Below are positions 37,013 through 45,925 of a stretch of DNA of 64,000 bases, one piece after another; the first letter of the stretch is position 1, and each line of letters starts with the position of its first letter. The notes beneath the pieces were generated by a model. The model did not search any database. It was not told where the DNA came from and saw only the letters and a list, made by a program, of their open reading frames with translations. The position numbers and the translations under genes were made by a program. The stretch is from Stenotrophomonas sp. ASS1 (lineage in GTDB: Bacteria > Pseudomonadota > Gammaproteobacteria > Xanthomonadales > Xanthomonadaceae), in NCBI RefSeq assembly GCF_004346925.1, contig NZ_CP031167.1, forward strand, positions 1,880,001 through 1,944,000, read 5' to 3'.

Positions 37013-37309
37013 ATGGAATTCAGTTTCACGCTGATGTACCGAGTGCCTGATACCGGAAAAGATCTCAGTGCATTTGAGCGAGGTCTTGCAGAGGTGGGGT
37101 GCGACGATGCGCTGCTGGGCAGTGGTTCGCCGGGCGTATTGGCGTTGCGATTCCAGCGAGAAGGCACAGCCGCAGACGATGTCGCGCGTGCCGCATGCGT
37201 GCAGGTTCAGAGTGCGCTACCGGAAGCCGAATTGATAACCGTGCATGTCGATGTCAGCAATGCTGCCGGCGTCTCCAATTGCGGTGCCTCCAAAGCTGAG
37301 CTTGTTTGA
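37013..37309 (+). CDS. Small conserved protein, probably truncated
   Basis: 98 residues: FTLMYRVPDTGKDL, GLAEVGCDDALLGSG, LALRFQRE and VQSALPEAELITVH. I recall this domain as the N-terminal part of slightly longer proteins that end in a helix-turn-helix. Here the tail (NAAGVSNCGASKAELV) does not match, so the DNA-binding part may be lost. Start is ATG 37013 (ATG 37010 also possible) with GGA 6 bases before. Function unknown. Confidence 0.55.
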   Translation: MEFSFTLMYRVPDTGKDLSAFERGLAEVGCDDALLGSGSPGVLALRFQREGTAADDVARAACVQVQSALPEAELITVHVDVSNAAGVSNCGASKAELV

Positions 37310-37334
37310 CGTCCACGGCGCATTTCTCGGAAGG

Positions 37335-37357
37335 AGCCGAGCATGGCTCGGCTCTAC
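37335..37357. repeat. SMAG repeat
   Basis: AGCCGAGC-ATG-GCTCGGCT with CTAC end, between the small gene at 37013 and the convergent MBL-fold gene. Confidence 0.85.
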
Positions 37358-37389
37358 ATGGCTTCCGGCAGGTCAAGCGGCATCCCCCA

Positions 37390-38466
37390 TTACAGCTCCA
37401 CCGTCTCCCACCAGCGTGTACCCGCCTGCGGCGCCTGCATGTCCAGCGCTTCGCCCATCATCGGCGTGGCCACCGGCACGTTCTTTGCGGCGGCCAATGC
37501 GGTGATGCGCTCGAACGGCTGCTGCCAGGCGTGCAGCGCCAGATCGAAGGTGCCGTTGTGGATCGGCAGCAGCCACTTGCCGCGCAGGTCCAGGTGCGCC
37601 TGCAGGGTCTGCTCGGGCTGCATGTGCACGAAGGCCCAGCGCGGGTCGTAGGCACCGGTTTCGATCATGGTCAGGTCGAACGGGCCGTACTTCTCACCGA
37701 TGGCCTTGAAGCCGTCGAAGTAGCCGGTGTCGCCGCTGAAGAAGATGCGGAAGTCATCGTCCTGGATCACCCATGACGCCCACAGGCTGCGATCGCTGTC
37801 GCCCAGACCGCGGCCGGAGAAATGCTGGCCCGGGGTGGCGGTCAGGCGCAGGCCGCTGGCTTCGGTCGATTGCCACCAGTCCAGCTGTTCGACCTTGCTG
37901 GCGTCCACGCCCCACGCAATCAACTGGTCGCCCACGCCCAGCGGTGCGATGAAGCGCGCGGTCTTGCCGGCCAGCTGCATCACCGCGGCATGGTCCAGGT
38001 GGTCGTAATGGTTGTGCGAGAGGATCACGCCGGCGATCGGCGGCAGTTCGTCGATGCTGATCGGCGGTGCGTGGAAGCGCGCCGGGCCCAGCCACTGTAC
38101 CGGCGAAGCGCGCTCGGAGAACACCGGATCGGTCAGCCAGTATTGGCCACGCAGCTTCAGCAGGATCGTGGAATGCCCGAGCCGGAACAGGCTGCGATCA
38201 GGCGCGGCGTCCAGGGTGGCACGGTCCAGCGGCAGCACCGGAATGGGGTGGGTGGGCACGGTGCCCTTGGGCTTGTTGAACAGAAACGTCCACCAGATCT
38301 CCGCGCCATCGCGCAGGCCCATCGCCGGACGCGGCAGGGCATTGCGGAACTTGCCGTCGCGGTACTGCGGCGAATCGGGGAAGTCGGGGAGGGACCAGGA
38401 CTTGCAGAAGGTGTAGGCGGTCACGGCGAGGATTCCAAGCAAAAGGACAAGGAGCAGGCGCTTCAT
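37390..38466 (-). CDS. MBL-fold metallo-hydrolase with N-terminal membrane anchor
   Basis: 358 residues: one hydrophobic N-terminal helix (about 4-20) then a metallo-beta-lactamase fold. The zinc-binding motif is SHNHYDHLDH, followed by FFSGDTGYFDGF and LLPIHNGTFDLALH. This profile fits the UlaG/NAPE-PLD-like group (lactonases and phospholipase-D-type enzymes). The start at 38466 is chosen because the anchor begins there. It is divergent from a TetR gene with two shared palindromic operators between them, so it is most likely the repressor's target. Confidence 0.88.
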   Translation of the reverse strand: MKRLLLVLLLGILAVTAYTFCKSWSLPDFPDSPQYRDGKFRNALPRPAMGLRDGAEIWWTFLFNKPKGTVPTHPIPVLPLDRATLDAAPDRSLFRLGHSTILLKLRGQYWLTDPVFSERASPVQWLGPARFHAPPISIDELPPIAGVILSHNHYDHLDHAAVMQLAGKTARFIAPLGVGDQLIAWGVDASKVEQLDWWQSTEASGLRLTATPGQHFSGRGLGDSDRSLWASWVIQDDDFRIFFSGDTGYFDGFKAIGEKYGPFDLTMIETGAYDPRWAFVHMQPEQTLQAHLDLRGKWLLPIHNGTFDLALHAWQQPFERITALAAAKNVPVATPMMGEALDMQAPQAGTRWWETVEL

Positions 38467-38483
38467 GGGTGACGTCCGCTGGG

Positions 38484-38534
38484 TACACTGCACAGTGTAG
38501 TTTCGTGTTTTTCAAAAGTACACTGCCGGGTGTA
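38484..38534. promoter_or_regulatory. Two TetR operators between MBL and TetR genes
   Basis: 38484-38499 is TACACTGCACAGTGTA, a palindrome with 7-bp arms around CA. 38519-38534 is TACACTGCCGGGTGTA, the same site with one mismatch. Their starts are 35 bases apart. The second overlaps a TAAAAT -10-like element (38532-38537) for tetR. Spacing and symmetry fit dimer binding of the adjacent TetR to control both genes. Confidence 0.75.
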
Positions 38535-38570
38535 AAATGGTGGCGTCCGTTCAGCTATCCGGTTTCCGCC

Positions 38571-39182
38571 ATGTCTCGTGTCCCGCAACGCCTGACCGAC
38601 CGCAAACGCGAAGCCATCGTGCGTGCGGCGGTGGAGGAGTTCCGTGCATCGGGCTACGAGGCGACCAGCATGGACCGCATCGCCGAGGTGGCCGGGGTCT
38701 CCAAGCGCACCGTCTACAACCACTTCCCGAGCAAGGAAGCGTTGTTCTCGATGATCCTGGAGGAGCTCTGGGAGCGCAGCGTGGCCAGCGACGCACTGCC
38801 GTACCGCGCCGACCAGCCGCTGCAGGCGCAGCTGATGCAGCTGCTGGGGCAGAAGCTGGAGCTGCTCAGTGATGCCAACTTCATCGACCTGGCACGGGTG
38901 GCAATGGCCGAGATCATCCATTCGCCGGAACGTGCGCAGGCCATCGTCTGCCGCATGGGCGAGAAGGAAAGCGGTGAGAGTGCGTGGATCCGCGCGGCAA
39001 TCGCCGATGGCCGGCTGCGCCAGGTCGATCCGGAGTTCGCCGGCCACCAGCTGCACGGGCTGGTGAAGAGCTTTGCATTCTGGCCGCAGGTGACGATGGG
39101 GCAGGCGCCGTTGAACGAACAGGAGCGCGCACGCGTGGCCGAATCGGCGGTGGCGATGTTCCTGGGTTACTACGCGGTCTAG
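38571..39182 (+). CDS. TetR-family repressor
   Basis: 203 residues. The N-terminal HTH reads ATSMDRIAEVAGVSKRTVYN followed by HFPSKEAL. The C-terminal region resembles the AefR-like TetR C-terminal domain (FIDLARVAMAEIIHSPERAQ). The start at 38571 is the ATG nearest the HTH; an upstream start would run through the operators. Likely represses itself and the divergent MBL gene. Its TAG stop shares the CTAG tetranucleotide with the stop of the opposing EAL gene. Confidence 0.9.
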   Translation: MSRVPQRLTDRKREAIVRAAVEEFRASGYEATSMDRIAEVAGVSKRTVYNHFPSKEALFSMILEELWERSVASDALPYRADQPLQAQLMQLLGQKLELLSDANFIDLARVAMAEIIHSPERAQAIVCRMGEKESGESAWIRAAIADGRLRQVDPEFAGHQLHGLVKSFAFWPQVTMGQAPLNEQERARVAESAVAMFLGYYAV

Positions 39183-41125
39183 CTGGCGGCGAAGCGGCGG
39201 AACTCGTCGGCCGGCAGCGCCGCCGAGTACAGATAGCCCTGGCCGACATCCACACCCAGTGCGCGCAGTTGCTGTTCCTGCGCGAGGGTTTCGGTACCCT
39301 CGGCCACCACGATCGCACCGCAGCGATGCGCGACTTCGACGATGAAGCGAACGATCGACTGCGACTTGGCGTCGGACAGGGTGGCAATCAACGCCTGCTC
39401 GATCTTGACCTCGGCGATGGCCAGCTGCGAGAGCAGGATCAGGGTTGAATAGCCGGCACCGAAATCATCCAGTGACAGCGTGACCTCCGCCGCCAGCAGC
39501 TGTGCGATGTTGGCATCGACCACGTCGCGTTCGACGATCTCGGTCCATTCGACGATCTCCAGGCGCAGCATCACGCCGGGCACATCGTGCAGTGCCAGCA
39601 ATTCCTGCAGGCGCAGGCCGAAGTCGGGCAGGCGCAGTGACTCGGCCGAAACGTTCACGGCGATCTTCAGCTGCGAGCCATCGCGTCGGCACTGCTGCAG
39701 GAAGTGGATGGCCGACTGCAGCGTGGCCCATTCCAGTTCAGCCAACCGCCCCTGCCGGCGCAGCAGCGAGATCACCCGCATCGGCGCGATCAGCCGGCCC
39801 TCGCCGTCGCGCATGCGCAGCAGTGCTTCGGCGCCGACCAGCTGGCGATCCTGCAGGCGATGCTTGGGCTGGTAGCACAGGGGGGCATCTCCCTGCTGCA
39901 GCCAGCGTTCGAGGGCGACTTCGATCAGGGCGTCGATCTCGCTGTCGCGCTGGATCGGGTCGTCGAAGAACACGACGCCGGATTCGATCGCACTCAGCGC
40001 CACGGTGATCGCGCGGAACGGAAGATGTCCTTCGTCGGCATCGGAGGGGGGCTTCAGTTCGACCACCGCACAGCGGAACAGCGGCCGGAAGCCGGGCCAA
40101 TCGCGGCCGACCCGATCGGCCAGGTTGCTGGCCAGCTCGGTGATCTGCGGCTGCGTGCGCAGTTCGAACAAGGTCAGGTCGCGCACCAGGATCGCCAGCG
40201 CGGCATCGCCGAACTGGTAGATCTCCAGCTGCCCGGCTGGCAGCGAGGGCAGCAGCCGATGCACCTCGTCGGTGCTGTCGCGCTGCCACAGGCCGTTGTC
40301 CTGCAGCGGCCCGTAGCGCAGGCGCAGATCGCGCAGGTTGCCCATCTCGGCCACGATCAGGCAGGCCTTGCCGATGCCGTCGTTGTCGCGCCAGTAATGC
40401 TGCAGGCGTTCGCCAAGTGCACGCATGTTGGGCAGGCCACTGATCGGATCGATGCGCAGCCAGGCCTGTTCGCGCTGACGCTGTGCATCGATCTGCGCAT
40501 CGTTGTAGACCAGCGCGAACACCGCGCCCAGCATCAGCAGCGATAGTGGCAGTGCCAGCAGGCGCTGGATTGCCAACTCCTCCACGGGCAGCTGATTGGC
40601 GCCGATGATTGCGACGCCCAGTGCCAGGCCCAACGCAGTGACGGCGATACGCACGCCCCAGGCCTGCAGGATCACGCGCAGCGAGAGCTCATTGAGCATG
40701 CGCGGGTGCAGGCGCCTGCGCAGCCAGACGCCGGCCAGCATCTGCAGCGTGGCCTCGAGGCCGGCCGGCAGGAAATACTGGGTGCCGGCAAACTGGTAGC
40801 GCGCCAGCAGGCTGGCGGCCAGGCAGGTCAGGCCGCCGCGCCAACCGCCCAGCAGGCCACTGACCAGCAGGATGTCGAAGCCGAGGTGCAGCTTGACCAC
40901 ACCCTGGGTGTAACGGGCCACGAACCAGGAATTGAACAGGTAGATCAGGCCCAGCGCCACGCCGACATACAGGCGACGGCCTTCAATGGCGTGCCCGGCG
41001 CGGCGGGTGGCGATCAGCAGCACGCCGATCATGCCGATCACCGCCGTGGCCTGCAGCAGGTACAGCGGCAGGCTGGGCAGGGCGCTGTCCAGGACCTGGG
41101 CCGAGACCCGTGAAAGCGCATCCAT
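39179..41125 (-). CDS. Membrane-bound c-di-GMP phosphodiesterase (EAL) with degenerate GGDEF
   Basis: 648 residues. About 20-215 hold several membrane helices with a 5TMR-LYT-like sensor. A GGDEF-like domain follows (about 225-385), but its active site reads FGDAA and cannot make c-di-GMP. The EAL domain (about 400-645) keeps EALLRM, NVSAESL, EIVEWTEI and DDFGAGYST. The KID motif is KIE (VKIEQALI) and AEGVET is AEGTET. It probably degrades c-di-GMP and so promotes motility over biofilm, though the KIE change should be tested. Confidence 0.88.
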   Translation of the reverse strand: MDALSRVSAQVLDSALPSLPLYLLQATAVIGMIGVLLIATRRAGHAIEGRRLYVGVALGLIYLFNSWFVARYTQGVVKLHLGFDILLVSGLLGGWRGGLTCLAASLLARYQFAGTQYFLPAGLEATLQMLAGVWLRRRLHPRMLNELSLRVILQAWGVRIAVTALGLALGVAIIGANQLPVEELAIQRLLALPLSLLMLGAVFALVYNDAQIDAQRQREQAWLRIDPISGLPNMRALGERLQHYWRDNDGIGKACLIVAEMGNLRDLRLRYGPLQDNGLWQRDSTDEVHRLLPSLPAGQLEIYQFGDAALAILVRDLTLFELRTQPQITELASNLADRVGRDWPGFRPLFRCAVVELKPPSDADEGHLPFRAITVALSAIESGVVFFDDPIQRDSEIDALIEVALERWLQQGDAPLCYQPKHRLQDRQLVGAEALLRMRDGEGRLIAPMRVISLLRRQGRLAELEWATLQSAIHFLQQCRRDGSQLKIAVNVSAESLRLPDFGLRLQELLALHDVPGVMLRLEIVEWTEIVERDVVDANIAQLLAAEVTLSLDDFGAGYSTLILLSQLAIAEVKIEQALIATLSDAKSQSIVRFIVEVAHRCGAIVVAEGTETLAQEQQLRALGVDVGQGYLYSAALPADEFRRFAAS

Positions 41126-41188
41126 AGCAGGTTCCCGCCTGTGACCGACGGCCAGTGACGAGCAGCGTAGTCGCAGCAGGGCGCAGGT

Positions 41189-42091
41189 TCAATTGCACTG
41201 GCTGGGTTCGGGCAGGAGGTGGTCGGCCATGAAATCGACAAACGCGCGTACACGCGGCTGCTGATGGCGATGGCTTGGCCAGAGGGCCCAGAAGGTGCTG
41301 CGCTCGGTGCTCCATGGGTCCAGGACGCTGACGAGTTCACCGCGGTCCAGCGCATCACGCGTGGCGAAGTCGGGCAGGCACGCAATGCCATGGCCATCAA
41401 TGGCCATGTGCAGGATCGTCTCAAGATGATTGGCGGTCATTGCGGTAGTCAGCCGTGGCTCAGTGCCTCCCTCATGCGTGGGCAGCGGCCAACGTTCGAT
41501 CAGGCCGGTGCCGGGAAAGCGATGGAGAAGGCACGCGTGGCCGCTCAGATCCTCCGGGTGCTGTGGCGTGCCGCGCTTGGCGAAGTACGCAGGGGCGCCC
41601 ACACAGAGCAGGCGGGCACTGCCGAGGTTGCGGCCGTGCAGCCTGGAGTCGGCGGGGTTGCCCGTGCGGACAACGGCGTCGAAGCCCTCCTCGATGACAT
41701 CGACAAGACGGTCGCTGAAGTGCAGGTCGAGTTCAATGGCGGGAAAGCGGTGCGCAAAGGCCGATAGCACCGGCAGCATCAGTCCGCTGGCGAGTGGAAG
41801 ACTGACCTTCAGGCGACCGCTGGGCGCGGCCTGGGCGTCGGTCAGCTCGCGCTCCGCTGCGGCGACCTCGGTCATGATGCGACGGCAGCGTTCAAGGAAC
41901 TGCTCGCCTTCGGCAGTCAGGCTGACGCTGCGGGTATTGCGATTCAGCAGGCGGGCACCCAGGCGCTCTTCCAGCCGGGCGATGGTCTTGCTTGCCGCCG
42001 AAGGGGTGATGCCACGCTGTCGTGCTGCGGCCGCGAAGCTGCGTGCCTCGGCGACCAGAACGAAGAGGCTGAGACCGGCAAAGCTGTCCAT
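41189..42091 (-). CDS. LysR-family regulator of the adjacent MFS exporter
   Basis: 300 residues: HTH FAAAARQRGITPSAASKTI with LEERLGARLLNRNTRSVSLT, then an effector domain with VIEEGFDAVVRTGN. ATG 42091 is taken; ATG 42115 is in frame eight codons earlier. Neither has a strong ribosome site. It is divergent from the MFS gene, 120 bases apart, the standard LysR-target layout. Confidence 0.9.
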   Translation of the reverse strand: MDSFAGLSLFVLVAEARSFAAAARQRGITPSAASKTIARLEERLGARLLNRNTRSVSLTAEGEQFLERCRRIMTEVAAAERELTDAQAAPSGRLKVSLPLASGLMLPVLSAFAHRFPAIELDLHFSDRLVDVIEEGFDAVVRTGNPADSRLHGRNLGSARLLCVGAPAYFAKRGTPQHPEDLSGHACLLHRFPGTGLIERWPLPTHEGGTEPRLTTAMTANHLETILHMAIDGHGIACLPDFATRDALDRGELVSVLDPWSTERSTFWALWPSHRHQQPRVRAFVDFMADHLLPEPSQCN

Positions 42092-42211
42092 GACGTGGCC
42101 ATTGATGACGTTCATGTCATTAAAGCACGGACACAACGATGGATTTTTACGCGATAGCGTCGTCGATAGCATCAATGGGGTGGCGCCTGGCCACGCTGGA
42201 GCTTCATCGAC

Positions 42212-43723
42212 ATGTCTGTTGCCTCTGCTGAGACGGCCGGATCATCACGCTTTGGAGTGGTGCTGGCGGGCTGCCTGACGGCGCTCACCATTCCGTTGAG
42301 CATTGCCAGCCCCGCCGTGGGCATTCCCGCCATCCGCGCCGCGCTGGGTGGTTCGCCTGCGGCGTTGTCCTGGATCATCAACGCTTATCTGTTGACCTAC
42401 GGCTGCACCACGCTGGTGGCCGGTGGGCTGGCCGATCTGCATGGCAGGCGCCGGATCTGGCTTCTGGGCGGCGCGTCGTTTGCGCTCGTCACCGGCCTGA
42501 TCCCCTTGATGCCCGATGTGGCGTGGATCAATGCACTGCGACTGCTTCAGGGGATGGCGGCGTCGGCTGCGTTTGCCGGTGCGATGGCGTCGCTGGCGCA
42601 GGTGTTCGACGGCCAGGCGCGGGCCAGGGTGTTCAGCCTGATCGGCACCACCTTTGGTGCAGGAGCCGCAGGCGGTCCGCTGCTGGCAGGCGGATTGATC
42701 GATGCGCTGGGCTGGGAATGGGTGTTCTTCCTGCCTGCGTTGCTGGCCGCCCTGACCGTACCGTTGGTCGCCCTGTCATCCGTCGAATCGAAGAGCACCG
42801 GTTCGCCACGCCTGGATTGGCTGGGCGCCGTCACCTTCATGCTGGCGCTGGGGGCACTCACCTACGCCATGATCGTGCTGCCGGAACGCGGCCTGTTGCA
42901 TCCGCAGACGCTGGTACTGCTGGCGCTCTCGATGGTGTTGCTGGCCGCGTTCATTGCCGTCGAGCGCTCCCATCGAACACCGCTGCTGGATCTCGGGCTG
43001 TTCCGCAACCGGCGCTTTGTCGGCGTGCAGATTCTCGCCGCTGCGCCTGCGTTCTCGTACGTCGTCCTTCTGGTGGTGCTGCCGGCGGGGTTCATCGGTG
43101 TTGAAGGGCTGCGGCCCACCGAAGCTGGACTGGCGATGGCAGCACTGTCTGCACCCTTGCTGGTTGTTCCCCTGGTTGCGGGTCACCTGCTGCGCTGGAT
43201 TCCGGCGCGGACGCTGTGTTGTGCGGGCCTGTTGATCGGCGCGCTTGGGCTGGCATGGCTGGCGCAGGTGTTCCAGCTACCTTCTGTGCGCTGGATGCCG
43301 ATGCTGGTCATCGGGATCGGCATCGGTCTGCCTTGGGGGATCATGGATGGCCTGGCGGTCAGCGTGGTTGGCAAAGAGCAGGCAGGCATGGCCGCGGGCA
43401 TCTTCAACGCAATGCGACTGGCAGGCGATTCCATTGCCCTCGCGCTTGTCGGCATCATGCTCTCATCCCGCATTGGTGGGAGTATGGCGCTTGAGGCCAG
43501 CGTCGTGGCCCGTGCCGCCGTGCACAGGCTGTCCATGGGCGACCTTGGCGGAGCGGTGGAGGCATTGCCCGGCGTTTCGAGAACGGCGCTGGCCCAGGCA
43601 TACATGGAGGCCGTCCGTGGCCAGCTGTTTGTCCTGGCGATGGCGACCGTGCTGACCGCCATCGTGCTCGGGTACCTGTTGCGCGAAGAGGTCGAGCCTG
43701 GCCTGCGCAGAGTCGGTCAGTAG
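42212..43723 (+). CDS. MFS drug-efflux transporter (DHA2, 14-helix type)
   Basis: 503 residues with about 14 hydrophobic helices. Motif A variant GGLADLHGRRRIWLLGG follows helix 2, and motif C-like GTTFGAGAAGGPLLAGGL marks an antiporter. Size and layout match DHA2 (QacA/EmrB/SmvA-like) exporters driven by proton influx. Substrate unknown. Divergent LysR probably controls it; it overlaps the opposing SDR gene by 7 bases at the 3' ends. Confidence 0.9.
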   Translation: MSVASAETAGSSRFGVVLAGCLTALTIPLSIASPAVGIPAIRAALGGSPAALSWIINAYLLTYGCTTLVAGGLADLHGRRRIWLLGGASFALVTGLIPLMPDVAWINALRLLQGMAASAAFAGAMASLAQVFDGQARARVFSLIGTTFGAGAAGGPLLAGGLIDALGWEWVFFLPALLAALTVPLVALSSVESKSTGSPRLDWLGAVTFMLALGALTYAMIVLPERGLLHPQTLVLLALSMVLLAAFIAVERSHRTPLLDLGLFRNRRFVGVQILAAAPAFSYVVLLVVLPAGFIGVEGLRPTEAGLAMAALSAPLLVVPLVAGHLLRWIPARTLCCAGLLIGALGLAWLAQVFQLPSVRWMPMLVIGIGIGLPWGIMDGLAVSVVGKEQAGMAAGIFNAMRLAGDSIALALVGIMLSSRIGGSMALEASVVARAAVHRLSMGDLGGAVEALPGVSRTALAQAYMEAVRGQLFVLAMATVLTAIVLGYLLREEVEPGLRRVGQ

Positions 43724-44433
43724 CGCGGGTCGGCGATGGCCGGCAGCACCAGTTCGCGCACGAAGCCGGACGGTGACAGCCGCAGCAACGCGCGCACCAT
43801 CGCAACGACGTCGTGCACCGGCACCAGCTCGCCGTCGCCGCGCGCTGCGGCCTCGGCCACCGGCACTGAAAGTGCATCGTCGGTGTTGAGGTAGCCCAGC
43901 TGCAGGCTGGTCACCGCCAGGCGGCGATCGCGGAAGCCCTCGCGCAGTGCATCGGCGATGCCGTTGAGCGCGAACTTGGATGCGCCGAACGCCACTTCCG
44001 GGCGGCCGCTGCGTGGCAGTGCCGAGGTCGAGCCGGTCAGCACCAGCTGCGGGCGTGGCGCGCCCAGCACCCGCGGCAGCAGGCGCTGCAGCAGCACCAG
44101 GGTGGCGGTGATGTTGACGTCGACCAGTTGGGTGAGCGCGGCATCGGTTTCGTCGAGGAAGGCGTACTCGTCGCTGAAGGCGGTCTGTTCCCAGATGCCC
44201 AGGTTGTGGATCAGCACATCCAGATCGGCAGGTGCCTGTGCTGCGATGTGGTCGGCAGCCACGGTCGGCTGGGACAGATCGGCTTCGATCCACTGCAGGG
44301 TGACGCCCTCGGGGCATTTAATATCGCGCGGTCGGTTGCGTGAAACGCCGATGACGGTGTCGCCTGCACTGCACAGGCCTTCCACGAACGCCCGACCGAG
44401 GCCCCTGCTGGCGCCGATGACCATCAATTTCAT
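43717..44433 (-). CDS. SDR-family protein lacking the catalytic tyrosine
   Basis: 238 residues with an NAD(P)-binding start (MVIGASRGLGRAFVEGL) and DVLIHNLGIW, close to the YciK/CsgA-like SDRs. The active site reads FGASK where YxxxK is expected, so the proton-donor tyrosine is phenylalanine; the lysine and the serine (LTGSTSAL) remain. It may have lost oxidoreductase activity or be an atypical SDR. AAGGAAG lies 5 bases before the ATG. Likely the last gene of the ArsR-rhodanese, GNAT, SDR set. Confidence 0.85.
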   Translation of the reverse strand: MKLMVIGASRGLGRAFVEGLCSAGDTVIGVSRNRPRDIKCPEGVTLQWIEADLSQPTVAADHIAAQAPADLDVLIHNLGIWEQTAFSDEYAFLDETDAALTQLVDVNITATLVLLQRLLPRVLGAPRPQLVLTGSTSALPRSGRPEVAFGASKFALNGIADALREGFRDRRLAVTSLQLGYLNTDDALSVPVAEAAARGDGELVPVHDVVAMVRALLRLSPSGFVRELVLPAIADPRY

Positions 44434-44461
44434 GTTGCTTCCTTGTTGTACTGCGGCGGCC

Positions 44462-45190
44462 TCAGTCGGCAGCCAGAATGGTGTCCCAGTCGGCGAACGC
44501 GCGCAGGCCGCTGTGCTCGGCGGTAATGATCGAGGCGGTGTTGTCGAGCTGGCAACGGTACTGAGGCTGCAGCCCGGCCGCCTGCGCGGACACGGCCATG
44601 GCGTGTACCAGCTGGCGCGCGTGCCCGCGACCGCGGGCCTCGGGCAGGGTCAGCACGCCCATGTCGGCGAGGGCTGGATCCAGGCTCCACGGGTACATGC
44701 TTCCCGCGGTAACCAGCCGCTCGCCATCGAAGGCGCCGAACACCTGCCAGTGGTCCAGCTCGACCCAGGCGGCATCCAGATCCTCCTCGCTCGCGCTGGC
44801 CTGGAACCCGTCGAACGCGGCTGCGTCGGCCGGGCCAAGACGGCGGATATGTGGCGGTGCAGGGCGCTCGGCCAGGGCCGCAAGTTCTGCGGCGGGGAAG
44901 TAGAAGACGCGATCCGCGCCATGCGTGCGCTGGCCGAGCTGCTGCAGGCGCAGTTGCAACTGCGGGAGCGTCCAGTGCGGCTGCGCGTGCAGTTGCAGGC
45001 GAGCGGCCAGGGCCGGGCGCAGCAGTGCGCGCGCGGGGCCCACGACCGGCTGCAGCAGCATGCCGTCCTCGCCCTCATCGAAATCATCGCTGCACGCCAA
45101 CTGCAGCAGTGGATCATCCTGCAGCATGCGCTGCCCGGAGAACACGCTGCGCCAGGTCGCATCGATCAACGGGGCAAACACATCATCCAT
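44462..45190 (-). CDS. GNAT-family acetyltransferase with N-terminal extension
   Basis: 242 residues. The C-terminal half is a GNAT fold (ADMGVLTLPEARGRGHARQL is the acetyl-CoA loop). The N-terminal half (MDDVFAPLIDATWRSVF...) is an extra domain seen in a subset of GNATs. It starts 14 bases after the ArsR-rhodanese stop, so the two are probably co-transcribed. Substrate unknown. Confidence 0.8.
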   Translation of the reverse strand: MDDVFAPLIDATWRSVFSGQRMLQDDPLLQLACSDDFDEGEDGMLLQPVVGPARALLRPALAARLQLHAQPHWTLPQLQLRLQQLGQRTHGADRVFYFPAAELAALAERPAPPHIRRLGPADAAAFDGFQASASEEDLDAAWVELDHWQVFGAFDGERLVTAGSMYPWSLDPALADMGVLTLPEARGRGHARQLVHAMAVSAQAAGLQPQYRCQLDNTASIITAEHSGLRAFADWDTILAAD

Positions 45191-45204
45191 GACCGGTGTC
45201 TCGC

Positions 45205-45870
45205 TCAGTGCCGGGGCAGGTCCACCTGCAGGCCGGCGGCCTTCCATTCGGGGTAACCGGCGGCGAGCCGCTGCGCGGTCAGTCCGGCCTCGCGCAGCAT
45301 CGCCACCGCATCGTTGGACAGCACGCAGTAGGGACCGCGGCAGTACGCGACAATGTGGACGGCACGCGGCAGTTCGTCCATCCGTGCACGCAGTTCCGTA
45401 ACGGGAATGTTCAGCGCGCCGGGCAGGTGTCCCAGATCGAATTCCTCACGCGGCCGCACATCCAGCAGCACCACGCTGCTGCGTTGTTCCAGCAACTGCT
45501 CGACAGTCAGGCCTTCCAGAGCATCGCGGCGCTGCAGGCTGTCGTGGATCACGCCGTGCATCTCGCTGCGCTGGTGGTCGGCATAGTCGCGCAGCGCGGC
45601 CAGCAGGTTGCCCAGCGGGCCATCACCACTGCGGTAGAGGATGCGCTTGCCATCGCGTCGGGTCTGAACCAGGCCGGCACGGCGCAGCTGCTGCAGATGC
45701 TGGGAGGTATTGGCCACCGACAGCCCGGTCAGTTCGGCCAGGCGCTCCACTGCGCGTTCGCCCTGGGCGATGTGCTCCAGCAGGGCCAGGCGATGGGCAT
45801 GGCCGAGCGTGCGGGCGATTTCGGCCAAGGCTTCCAGCGGTGAGAGCGGTGGCTCTGTTGCAGCGTTCAT
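45205..45870 (-). CDS. ArsR-type regulator fused to a rhodanese domain
   Basis: 221 residues. Residues about 10-95 are an ArsR winged helix (LGHAHRLALLEHI, LTGLSVANTSQHLQQLRRAG). Residues about 115-220 are a rhodanese domain (VVLLDVRPREEFDLGHLPGA, catalytic Cys in AYCRGPYC). A second cysteine follows four residues later and could form a disulfide or persulfide. Such fusions sense sulfane sulfur or related stress (family knowledge). A TTCAA-N8-TTGAA operator lies just upstream and between it and the divergent DUF2938 gene. Confidence 0.92.
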   Translation of the reverse strand: MNAATEPPLSPLEALAEIARTLGHAHRLALLEHIAQGERAVERLAELTGLSVANTSQHLQQLRRAGLVQTRRDGKRILYRSGDGPLGNLLAALRDYADHQRSEMHGVIHDSLQRRDALEGLTVEQLLEQRSSVVLLDVRPREEFDLGHLPGALNIPVTELRARMDELPRAVHIVAYCRGPYCVLSNDAVAMLREAGLTAQRLAAGYPEWKAAGLQVDLPRH

Positions 45871-45897
45871 GCGGCGGACGCTAGCATCGCTCTATCA

Positions 45898-45915
45898 TTC
45901 AAGCAAATAATTGAA
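45898..45915. promoter_or_regulatory. ArsR operator, TTCAA-N8-TTGAA
   Basis: An A+T-rich interrupted palindrome in the 55-base gap between the ArsR-rhodanese gene and the DUF2938 gene. Symmetry and spacing match ArsR/SmtB-type sites. It is expected to control both genes. Confidence 0.65.
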
Positions 45916-45925
45916 GGTGTGCGAT

